Source: Monosporascus cannonballus
Taxonomy: Eukaryota; Ascomycota; Sordariomycetes; Xylariales
DNA: 64,000 nt
Direction of reading: 5' to 3'
Assembly (NCBI GenBank): GCA_004154925.1
Contig: QJNS01000703.1
Span: 62,001 to 126,000 of the forward strand
Shown: positions 55,961-64,000 of the stretch, in pieces
Numbering within the stretch: the first letter of the stretch is position 1
Layout: each line of letters starts with the position of its first letter
Position numbers and translations under genes: made by a program
The notes under the pieces: generated by a model
What the model was told of the DNA's origin: nothing
The model's input: only the letters and a program-made list of their open reading frames with translations
Database searches by the model: none

Positions 55961-57014
55961 ATGCCGATCTGCATCGAGTGCCGAACGCCGGTGAAGACGC
56001 TATGGACGCAGTACAAGGGGGCGGGCGACCCGTCGAGCGGGCATAACATCCGGCTGACGGTGTGCAAGAACTGCGGCCGCTTCTGCGACAAGTACGTCGA
56101 GCACGCCTTCGTCGTGCTGTTCATCGCCCTCGTCCTGATCAAGCCCCAGGTCTACCGCCACCTGCTGCACAACACCCTGATGCACGAGCGCGACCAGTTC
56201 GATGTACGTTCTATCGGGAGAGGAGATCGAGTGGGGGGCTTGTGCTGATGTGTGGACCTGTCGCAGCCGTCTATCATCCGTCTGGGCACGTTGCTCCTGC
56301 TATTCGACGTCTACCTGACTTGGGCGCGCATCGAGAAGCAGTCTGTTCCCGAGCCTGGCTCTTCGCAGACCAGTAACTTGGGCAGTCTAGCAGTGCAACC
56401 CATCGTATGCCAATACATGTTCTTCCGTAAGCCCGCCCGCCTCACTGACCACCAGTCGGCCACCGCGTCCAACCGACATCCACCTCGCCCGTTACATACA
56501 TGTTCCCGGCGCTGACGAGATGTCTTCTTCGCCGGCCCCAGTGATCCTCTGCTTCTTCTCGACGCTCGCCTTCCACCTCAGCATCCGGTTCCTGACGTCG
56601 TCCTCGTTCTCGCCGCTGACGTTCTTGGGGCTGCTGCGGCAGCCGTGCGCGCGGCCCAACTCGGTGTCGACGGCGCTGCTCGTGTCGAGCTCGACGAAGC
56701 TGTTCCCGATCCTCATGGTCATCTGGGACTACGACGTCCCCGCGGCGGCGCGCAGCCTCGGCTGGGCCGTCGTCGCCAACAACGTCGAGGCGCTCGAGAT
56801 CCTGCTCGACTGCGGCTACGGCGTGGCCGTCGTGCTCGCCGCCGCGGGCGCCGTCGCGCGCTGGCTCGTCGGCCGCGCCGTCCTCTGGGCCGCCGGCCTC
56901 GAGTGGGTCGACTCCATGGGCGTCGGCGACAACGGCGTCGCGACCGACGGCGAGGCTCTCTGGGCTCTGCTGCGCCACCTTAGGGAGTGGGCGGGCAGGC
57001 TCGCTGTCGGGTAG
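55961..57014 (+). CDS. ARV1: ARV1-family sterol/lipid homeostasis protein
   Basis: Three exons: 55961-56203, 56267-56426 and 56542-57014 (introns 63 and 115 nt), giving 291 aa. The N-terminal Arv1 homology domain holds the paired cysteines CIEC and CKNCGRFCDKYVEH, a predicted zinc-binding fold, followed by a first membrane helix AFVVLFIALVLIKPQVYRHL. Exon 2 has RLGTLLLLFDVYLTWARIE. Splicing at the CCCCAG near 56541 restores QYMFFLILCFFSTLAFHLSI. Further hydrophobic segments follow, with an Ala/Val-rich helix about residues 230-255. ARV1 sits in the endoplasmic reticulum and influences intracellular sterol distribution and GPI-anchor synthesis. A second possible acceptor at 56454 would break the frame, which supports the chosen one. 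Exon 3 is very GC-rich. Confidence 0.92.
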
Positions 57015-57504
57015 GCATGCGTGTATCTGGTCATGAGTTACGAGTAGGTGATTATACCCGCCCCCGCGTCTCGATGGTCCTTCGATTGTTACTCCTGAAG
57101 CTTCTACGTAATTATATGTTTTTCGCGGCGTGCATGTAACATGTTGGTAAAACACCCACTGTCGGACATCTTTCTATCGATGCGCTTAGAACCTCGAGTG
57201 CACTCGTTCAACGGCAAGGGCATGCTCCTTCTCTTTATAGGAGTGCTGAAAATGTATTGTATGGATCCGCCTGTCTTCCTGAACGCCGAAACACGTAGTA
57301 CTAGTTACACAGACAATCGCTGCTGTCCTTGCACACTCTGGCCCCGGTGGCCCCTATGATTCCTATTACCGTAGCCATGCAATGCCGCGTCGACCACCTG
57401 CTCGCTTGAACCATCCGTCTTCATCCATCTCTTGTTGACTGTTCCTTCATTCTCAATACCATTTCTACCAAGCGATTCTTCTCTCATCAAAGGCGTCCGT
57501 TCAT
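57015..57504. other. Convergent intergenic region
   Basis: About 490 bp between the 3' ends of ARV1 and the V-ATPase e gene. No gene is supported. Confidence 0.5.
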
Positions 57505-58004
57505 TCATTCGCTAACGAACTGCTCGCGCACGTCGCTCCGTCTCGGCTCGATCAGCGGGTGCAGCTGCGCCATGAATGTGACGAACCACATGAGGTAGCA
57601 GCTGGCGAAGGCGAGGATCAGGGACGAGCGCCAGGTCCTGTCACAGCAGAAGACCCGCGCGTTAGCAACTTTGTCCTTCCCTCTATATCCGTCGGGGAGA
57701 CCTCGCATGGTCACCTAAGCATAGTAGGTAGGTAGGCAGTATGGGATGGAGCATGGTCGGGGTGGTGGTTGTAGAGACGGCAGGAATGATGGCGGCGGGA
57801 ATGATGGACGTACGTCTGGTTTTCGCCCTTGGGAGAGAGGAACCACGCTGCGACGGACATGGCGACTACGACCAGGAGGCCGACGAAGACGCTGTACCTG
57901 GAGGTTGGAAAGTTGCATAGTCAGCTTTCGGCTCTGGGAGCACTGGTACGTAATCCCGGCGTTGCAAAAAGAAAGGCGGGATGCGGATCATACCCTTGAG
58001 CCAT
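57505..58004 (-). CDS. VMA9: V-type H+-ATPase subunit e
   Basis: A small two-helix membrane subunit of the V-ATPase Vo sector, which pumps protons into vacuoles and other organelles. Three exons: 58004-57994 (only 11 nt), 57897-57814 and 57637-57505, with introns of 96 and 176 nt. Phases 2 and 2 close to 75 aa, the usual size for this family. The product starts MAQGYSVFVGLLVVVAMSVA, then AWFLSPKGENQT and TWRSSLILAFASCYLMWFVT, ending FMAQLHPLIEPRRSD. The second helix and the HPLIEPRR tail are characteristic. The tiny first exon and long introns relative to coding length make this gene easy to miss in automatic annotation. Confidence 0.93.
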
Positions 58005-58587
58005 GGCGTGTTTGGAGGGTATTTCCTTCTAGAGGCCTTTCGAGACGATGGGTGTGATGTTGTGTAGTTCGTAACTCGTAGGTAATGATCAAGCTCTAGA
58101 TGCGAATGGGGGAGCTGCTGGCTGCTTCGGTCACTGATTAGTGCAGTGCAGCGCTTGTGGGTTCTAGACATGTCGGATGCCAAGACAGCTTAGTCATCCA
58201 CCCTTCAGCGCCGCTTTAACGTGCTTAGGTACTTAGGTACTTAGGTACTTAGGTACTTAGGTACTTACTTAGGGGGGCTTGTTCGGTATAACTCAGAGGC
58301 AACTCTTTAGCCAACACAACGGAGCAACTCTCGTAACAGCTGCAATTTGGTCGTTGACGGACGAAGAGCTAGCGACCAGTGGTACTAGGAAGTCAGTTCG
58401 AACCCGTAAATAAGTGACTACATGTTCAACTTCTACACTCCCAAAGATGACAATGCGGGTTTCATGCCGCTTTTTACACCGTTACTGCCGCATCTCCTAG
58501 CACAGGCACTTATAGGCATACTTAGGTAATTTACTAACACGGCTCCGGGAAAACAATTAAATACTTCTTCCCAGAGTCCTAGCTCTC
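58005..58587. other. Intergenic region
   Basis: About 580 bp holding the V-ATPase e promoter and the 3' end of the dehydrogenase gene. It includes an 8-bp tandem repeat. No other gene seen. Confidence 0.4.
58223..58270. repeat. 8-bp tandem repeat (ACTTAGGT)n
   Basis: About five consecutive copies of ACTTAGGT (the first with a G at its start), ending in ACTTACTTAGGGGGG. A minisatellite-like slippage array upstream of the V-ATPase e gene. Confidence 0.8.
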
Positions 58588-59571
58588 TCATGCGTCATTT
58601 TCATACTTCAGTCCAGCCATCTTCCTTGCGGCTCCGTACATGCCCGCAACATCACCCTTGTCACCTCCGGCATGGTCGGCAACCACCTTTAGATAATCAT
58701 CCACCACGGCCGCATGCCTTAACTCCATGCCCACTGACTTCGCAAGGTTCATGGCGTGGCCCGCGTCCTTCCTCGCGTTGTCCGCCGAGAACAGCGGCTC
58801 TTCCATCTTCCAGTAGGTGCCGCTGAGCATGCGGTCACCGTAGGCGCTGTACGGCCCGCCGAACAGGCCGTCGAGGAACCTCTTGACGGGCGCGGCGCCG
58901 ACGCCCGTCTTCTCCGCCATGGTGAGGCCCTCGCCGAGGATCGACACCATGTTCAGCACGAACGTGTTGCCGATGAGCTTGAGCTTCAGCGCCTTCTCGT
59001 ACGGCTCGTCCTCGAACGCGATCTCGCCCTTGCCCATGACGCCCCGGACGTAGGGCCGCAGCCGCTCGACCGCCTCCCGCGGGCCCGCCGGCACGAAGAT
59101 CAGCTGGCCCGCCTCCGCCATCGGCGGCGCCCCGAACACGGGGCTCGCGACGAACTGCGCGCCCGCCGCCGCCGCGTCCCGCGCCAGCTGCGCCGTCGTG
59201 TCCGGGTGGATCGTCGAGCACTCGATGAACAGCTTGCCGGCCACGTCGCCGCTCGCGAGGGCGCTCGAGAAGACGGCGCGCACGGCAGCGTCGTTGCTCA
59301 GGATGGTGAAGACGATGTCCGCCTTCCTCACGCCCTCCTCGACCGAGTCCACGATCCCCGTCTTGCCCTCGGGCAGCTTGGCTGCTAGATCCTCCGACCG
59401 CTTTCGTGTCCGGTTGTAGAGGATGACTGGCTTCTCTAGGTTGCCTTTCTCTACCAGGTTTTTAACCATGCCCTGTAATCAGGTGTGAATTGCGAGACAA
59501 AACAATCGTCTGCGGGGAGTGCTCACTCTGCCCATATTACCGAGGCCTATCCAGAGAAGTTGGGGTGCCAT
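58588..59571 (-). CDS. 3-hydroxyisobutyrate dehydrogenase-like protein
   Basis: Two exons, 59571-59527 and 59472-58588 (54-nt intron, phase 0), give 309 aa. Exon 1 holds the start of the Rossmann motif, MAPQLLWIGLGNMGR, and joining restores GLGNMGRGMVKNL (GxGxxG with one Gly fewer than the usual GLGxMG). Family blocks follow: DIVFTILSNDAAVRAVF, FIECSTIHPDTT, FVASPVFGAPPMAEAGQL (substrate loop) and KLKLIGNTFVLNMVSILGEG, whose Lys is the catalytic residue of beta-hydroxyacid dehydrogenases. The C-terminal helical domain ends MYGAARKMAGLKYENDA. The family reduces or oxidises beta-hydroxyacids or short aldehydes with NAD(P). Substrate unknown. No clear mitochondrial presequence, so a cytosolic reductase role is possible. 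GC-rich, intact. Confidence 0.9.
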
Positions 59572-60366
59572 ATTGGTAGGTTGATACGAATGGAACGCCT
59601 CTTAGTTTCTTTTTTTCTTTTTTTTTTGATAGGTATATTCCGAGCTATTCTGGAAAGGAGGCTCCTAATTGCTTGATACCGACGGAAGTGCAACAACTTA
59701 TACTCGTCGACAAGGTGGGACACCGGGTATTAGTTAGCCCTGCGCCTTTGAAGTCTGTCGCCCACCCCTCAACAGCTGACAAATGAAGCACTAAGCGTTA
59801 GTGCGAACGGGGAGAACACGAAATCGGGCATATAGAAACGCCTAGTTATAGGCCCTAATATTCTGGCTTTAATATCCGGAATGTGTGCCTTGTCCTTTCC
59901 TCCTGGAGCTCCTGCCAAGAGATAGTGGCCGGGTGCACGGAGAGTGACGTTAGAATTTACCCCACAGATACCGGCTCGGACCGGCTCGGACCGGTAGCTT
60001 TCCATCCCAGAGGTGTCATGACCTCAAGTTCTTAACTCCAACGCCTTCCAGGCCATGCCAATCAAGTTTCCCTGATGCCACCTGCTCGGGAGTATTGCTG
60101 GTACATAGTACCTACCTAAATATTCCGAACCGCTTCAGCTTTATAGGTTCGTGATCCAAACTCGTTCTATCTTGCTCGTCTTGACCAGCTATTTATGTAT
60201 CTCTCAGTTACGGCTTATTGACTTCCGGTGGGAGACTTTCGCTTGCAGAGGTTAATTCATTCCCATAAACCTTGGCAGTTGAACGTCACAGGCCACACCA
60301 GGGCCTTGTCGTCGATATCCATGGCCTAGACCCTTTTCTAATTTTGAGTCATGATACCCGGACACG
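59572..60366. other. Divergent intergenic region
   Basis: About 800 bp between the dehydrogenase and radical SAM genes, so both promoters lie here. It contains a T-rich run (about 59609-59628) and a two-copy CCGGCTCGGA repeat (about 59970-59990). No gene is supported. Confidence 0.4.
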
Positions 60367-61476
60367 ATGATGTTATCAAGTAGAATACGGGCGCGGGGTC
60401 GCGGGCTCCTTCGCACCCTACAAAACCGCATCCAGAGCCGGAGGCCTCTCCACCTGGCACCTCCCTTCCTACTAGATGACTACACGCCGCGGTACCAGCT
60501 GCTCTCCTCGGTGGACGCGGCCAAGAAGCGGTCGCAGGCGTACGCGCACCTGCGGAACTGTAACCTGTGCCCGCGCGAGTGCGGCGTGAACCGGTACGAG
60601 ACGACTGGCATGTGCCTGATCGGGGCGGAGACGGTCAGCGTGAACGTGATCGCGCCGCACTTCGGCGAAGAGCCGTGCATCCAGGGTCACCGGGGCAGCG
60701 GGTCGGTTTTTTTCAGCGGCTGTAACTTGCGCTGCAGCTTCTGCCAGAACCACGACATTGCGCACCGGCGCGCCGGGTTCGACCTGACGCCCCAGGAGCT
60801 CGCCGGATGGTACCTCAAGCTGCAGGACGTCGGCGGCGCGCACAACATCAACCTCGTGACGCCCGAGCACGTGGTACCGCAGGTGGCGCTGTCCATCCTC
60901 GAGGCGCGCGACCTCGGCCTCGGCGTCCCCGTCGTCTACAACACGAGCGCCTTCGACTCACTCGCCTCCCTCGAGCTCCTCGACGGCCTCGTCGACATCT
61001 ACCTGCCCGACTTCAAGGTCTGGAGCCCGGCCACGTCCCGCAGGCTGCTCAAGGCCGACGACTACGCCGCCGCCGCCACCGAGAGCATCAGGGCCATGCA
61101 CGCCCAGGTCGGCGACCTGTGCTTCACCGCCGACGGCGTCGCCAAGAAGGGCCTCCTCGTGCGCCACCTCGTCATGCCCGGGAAGGAGGCCGAGGGCGAG
61201 CGGATCATGCGGTTCCTCGCCGAGGACGTGTCGCGCGACACCTTCGTCAACATCATGGAGCAGTATCGCCCGGACGCCCACGTCGGGAAGCCGAAGAGGA
61301 GGGCAGGGGCCAAGAAGGACGGCGATAGCGAGGTCGAGGGGGCAGAGGATGTCAGATATGCCGACATCAACCGGCCCGTCACGAGGGAAGAGATCTCGGT
61401 TGTCAGAAAGGCGGCCGAGGCCGCCGGGCTCTGGCGGTTCTGCGACCCCCCGAAGCACGAGGGCTTTGGTATCTAG
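60367..61476 (+). CDS. PflX-like radical SAM protein
   Basis: Intronless, 369 aa, starting at tandem ATGs (60367). The first 36 residues are Arg-rich without acidic residues (MMLSSRIRARGRGLLRTLQN), which could be a mitochondrial targeting signal. An N-terminal Cys motif, CNLCPRECGVNR followed by GMC, precedes the radical SAM CxxxCxxC in FFSGCNLRCSFCQNHDIAH (Cys at about 119, 123 and 126), the ligand set of a 4Fe-4S cluster that cleaves S-adenosylmethionine. NLVTPEHVVPQ and LVDIYLPDFKVW match the TIM-barrel core of the bacterial pyruvate-formate-lyase-activase-like family (PflX/COG1313), usually of unknown substrate. A Lys/Glu-rich insert (about 312-330) is present. The gene looks bacterial in origin but is set in normal fungal GC-rich context. 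The role in fungi is not known from sequence. Confidence 0.88.
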   Translation: MMLSSRIRARGRGLLRTLQNRIQSRRPLHLAPPFLLDDYTPRYQLLSSVDAAKKRSQAYAHLRNCNLCPRECGVNRYETTGMCLIGAETVSVNVIAPHFGEEPCIQGHRGSGSVFFSGCNLRCSFCQNHDIAHRRAGFDLTPQELAGWYLKLQDVGGAHNINLVTPEHVVPQVALSILEARDLGLGVPVVYNTSAFDSLASLELLDGLVDIYLPDFKVWSPATSRRLLKADDYAAAATESIRAMHAQVGDLCFTADGVAKKGLLVRHLVMPGKEAEGERIMRFLAEDVSRDTFVNIMEQYRPDAHVGKPKRRAGAKKDGDSEVEGAEDVRYADINRPVTREEISVVRKAAEAAGLWRFCDPPKHEGFGI

Positions 61477-61945
61477 AGCTTTTTCAGACCACGAAAGAGG
61501 GCTTCTCCTTTTAATAGGGCAATAAGTCGCCTATTTACCCTGATAGCCGTTGCGTGCTTCGGAAGGCACCTGGTGACAAACTAGTAGTGTACGTGTATGT
61601 GTCAGATTTTTTTGTAACCCTGAAAGAGAGAATTTAAGGTTAAACCGATAAAGGGGCTACCCAGTGGGTTGTTCGCTAACTCTTACCACGAAGATTATCA
61701 ACGTGTGCCCATGTCCATGGTGGCAGCGCTTTCGAGATGGAATGAATTAGTACGTAATCTATAGATGATCCCAAACGCTCCCAGACATCGTAACCGTAAA
61801 CGCGCACCCCATATATGCAATCCCGGTCATCCCATGCTACTACGCAAAAACCGCTACCAAGTTCCGCTCATGCCTACATACTCGTCTCAGATATAGATAC
61901 CACCATATTACATAGCGTCACGGAAGACATTCTGGGCTCCGCTGC
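61477..61945. other. Convergent intergenic region
   Basis: About 470 bp between the radical SAM and S28 peptidase stops. No gene is supported. Confidence 0.5.
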
Positions 61946-64000
61946 TCAGACCTTCTTCGGGGGGCTCCACTCCTTAATCCAACCGGCCATAATCTCAACG
62001 CTGCTCTGGACGACGGACCATATATGAGGGTTGTTCTCTTCGACGTTGAATTCGGGGCAATGGACGCCGCCCTCGACGATGAAGGCGGGCGCCTCGGTCG
62101 TGTTATACGCGCCCCCCTCGGGGCGGTAATCGCTCGACACGGACGCGCTCCGCCACGGGTCGTACTGCCCGTCGACGAAGATGACCTTCTCGAACTCGGC
62201 GTCCCAGCCGCCCGTCCACTGGTTCAGGTGGTCCTCGTTCCAGCCGCGGACGGACCCGACCACGTGGCCGTTGGTTTCGGGGAACATCAGGGGGCACCGA
62301 CCTAGAGGGGGGATCCTAGTGAGCGGGGAAGAAAAGTCGGACACTGGAAGGGAAACACGGTAACGTACGAGAGTATTGGGTCTCCTGCATCGCGGCACTC
62401 ACGATGTTGGTGCCGTCTGACACGTCGGGACCGACCTGATACCAACCTATGACGGTAGAGGAATGCGTTAGCGAAGTTCCTCCAGCAACTGCGCGCTGTG
62501 TTTGAAGTCGCCTGAGGGATTCCACGTACCGAAAGGTTCGTTGCACAGCATCCACTGCCACGACCGGGCCCAATCGACTGTCCAGTCGTCCCAAAGGACA
62601 TTGGGGCCGTAACTGTTGCAGGAAGAGCCGTCCGATCCGCAGCCGGCATTCTCTTTGATGTACGAAGCGTAGGCTTCGAGGGCGGCGTCAAGGCCAACAC
62701 CATCACCGTTTTGCGACTCGACGTTCGTGTTGGAGGCCTCTATGTGGTCACAGAAGGCCATGGTGATACTTTGGTCGGACTGGAACTCACTCAGAGGGTC
62801 GGCCAGGACGTCCGCGAAATCGGCATCGTTTAAGCTCTCCAAGCCGAACCGAGTTTTAAGCTGGGTTACTTCCTCCTCCTGAAGTAGCAAGAATCAGTAT
62901 CGACAATACCCTCAGAGGAAACAAGTACGCCCTCGAGAATAGCTCCCTTCTAGAGCCCTGCTCTGACTTACATCTCCTTTTGCTAACACACTGTCGACGT
63001 ACTGGATAACCACCTTGAGGTCACAGCTGCAATTCCGCGGTAGGGCTGCCTCGATAGGGGTGAAATACTGCCAGAAGTCGTGGATTGCTTGGACGACGGC
63101 TGAGGACGCGTGATAAGCCGCAAAGGTACCTTTAGGATCGAGATCAGTATTCGCATCTGGGTGTCGCGGAGTGCATCTCCGAATATGCTGCCCAAGAAAT
63201 GGTGTATTTTCTAGTATTGGATATAAGGGCTGGCTTACCAGGATCGATCTCACTGGTCCAGGCAGCTAGAGCACCGCTGTATGAACCGCCGAGGAGAATC
63301 CAGGGGTTCTCGTCAGAATTACATGTGCCGCCCTAAGGATGGTTGGTCAGTAGGTATGCTCTCGGGCGGAGACCACATCATCCCGTACCTCGCAGAATTC
63401 CTGTTTGAAATGGCAGGTTAGTCAATGCTTGCGGAGAAGAGGATAGCCACAGGGGTCCACCCACACAATCGACGTTCTTCGCGAAGTAGGTCATGTCGTG
63501 TATCGCGTTGGGGAGGTTCAGATCCTGCAGCGTCTCCGTCGTGAGCGCATCGAACGGCACGCTTTCACCCCAATATCGATGCTCAATTATGATGACCGCG
63601 CCCTTCAGTTGCTGGGCGTAGTATCCGGGCAACGTCGTATTGGCGAAGTATCCTAACATGTCCTCCGCGTTCTGCTCGCCAGGGTTGTACAAGATGATCG
63701 GACCGCTGGGGAGAAAAAGAATGTTAGCAGGTCGTTAGTGCGCCGGGGTCGCAAAGCCGCAAGAAAGCCGCCATGGTAAACAGACTTCCTCGGACCCGAC
63801 ACGCGGATATCTCCCCAAGTCTCGGGCGTGAACTGACCCTTCCTCAAAGAACTCCGCGTCCCACCAATACCGTTGGGGGAAAGTTCCTCTGCTCGGGTCG
63901 CTATGGTCTAGGAGCTGCTCGAACGTCGAGTTGCCGACAATCTCGAGAAGACCGTCGTCTGCCTCCATGTGTTTCATCCTAAAGCCATTGCGTATCTTCT
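61946..64000 (-). CDS. S28-family serine peptidase (prolyl carboxypeptidase-like), 5' partial
   Basis: Eight exons are in the window: 64000(open)-63838, 63705-63465, 63400-63389, 63332-63239, 63129-62972, 62878-62530, 62446-62369 and 62301-61946. All phases close. The frame is open at the right edge (upstream of MKHMEADDG), so the start and probable signal peptide are outside. Exon 3 is a 12-nt micro-exon encoding EFCE, needed to join NVDC to GGTCNSDENPWILLGGSYSG. The catalytic Ser lies in GGSYSG, the Asp in FVDGQYDPWRS and the His in IVEGGVHCPEF, forming an intact triad. Also visible are LLDHSDPSRGTFPQRYWW and IIIEHRYWGESVPF. S28 enzymes cleave after proline and are often secreted or vacuolar. 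The micro-exon is a hazard for gene prediction. Confidence 0.9.

Noticed and set aside
56442..57155. 237-codon minus-strand frame over ARV1
   Set aside because: Arg/Glu/Asp-rich shadow of exon 3 of ARV1. No family signal.
58380..58420. tRNA T-loop-like GTTCGAACCC
   Set aside because: The surrounding sequence is too short to the upstream A-box-like word and cannot form a cloverleaf.
58756..59388. 210-codon plus-strand frame opposite the hydroxyisobutyrate dehydrogenase-like gene
   Set aside because: Shadow frame: Arg/Leu/His-rich and no motifs.

Overview
The window reads as a filamentous ascomycete chromosome segment (Pezizomycotina, most likely Sordariomycetes). Genes are on both strands, spliced genes carry mostly 50-110 nt GT-AG introns, and the families are typical of moulds: HET, Clr5, PTH11-like, PhoD-like, S28, BBE-type FAD oxidase and histidine acid phosphatase. 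No search was run. Gene models come from reading splice sites by eye and checking that phases and frames close.

Layout. 0-10 kb: 3' end of VPS35 (+); a type II membrane M28/transferrin-receptor-like protein that has lost most metal ligands (+); a multi-pass membrane HET protein (-). 10-17 kb: a Gfo/Idh/MocA oxidoreductase (+), a broken second HET gene (+) and a Clr5 protein (-). 17-30 kb: sparse DNA with an unrecognised remnant and an M24 peptidase pseudogene, then delta-1-pyrroline-5-carboxylate dehydrogenase (-), a PhoD-like phosphatase (-) and a probably mitochondrial rhomboid protease (-). 30-49 kb: an accessory tract with an SDR pseudogene, a secreted histidine acid phosphatase (-), a short interstitial telomeric repeat, an SDR lacking its catalytic Tyr, a frameshifted UbiA prenyltransferase, an intact six-exon FAD oxidase, a broken PTH11-like rhodopsin-domain gene and a broken cytochrome P450. 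The prenyltransferase, oxidase, P450 and SDR look like the ruins of a prenylated secondary-metabolite cluster. 48.6-55.4 kb: an AT-rich, gene-poor stretch with two solo LTRs of one family in opposite orientation, each with a 5-bp target duplication, followed by a secreted-peptide remnant, an unrecognised ORF and an F-box-like pseudogene. 55.9-64 kb: conserved housekeeping genes again: ARV1 (+), V-ATPase subunit e (-), a 3-hydroxyisobutyrate dehydrogenase-like protein (-), a PflX-like radical SAM protein (+) and an S28 serine peptidase (-) running off the right edge.

The overall picture is two gene-dense conserved flanks around an eroding island of about 17-55 kb. That island holds at least six pseudogenes, transposon scars and telomere-like DNA. 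No CRISPR array, rRNA or convincing tRNA was seen, and no wholly new multi-gene system. The most unusual items are the decayed prenyl/P450/FAD cluster, the paired solo LTRs and the group of enzyme-fold genes with missing catalytic residues.
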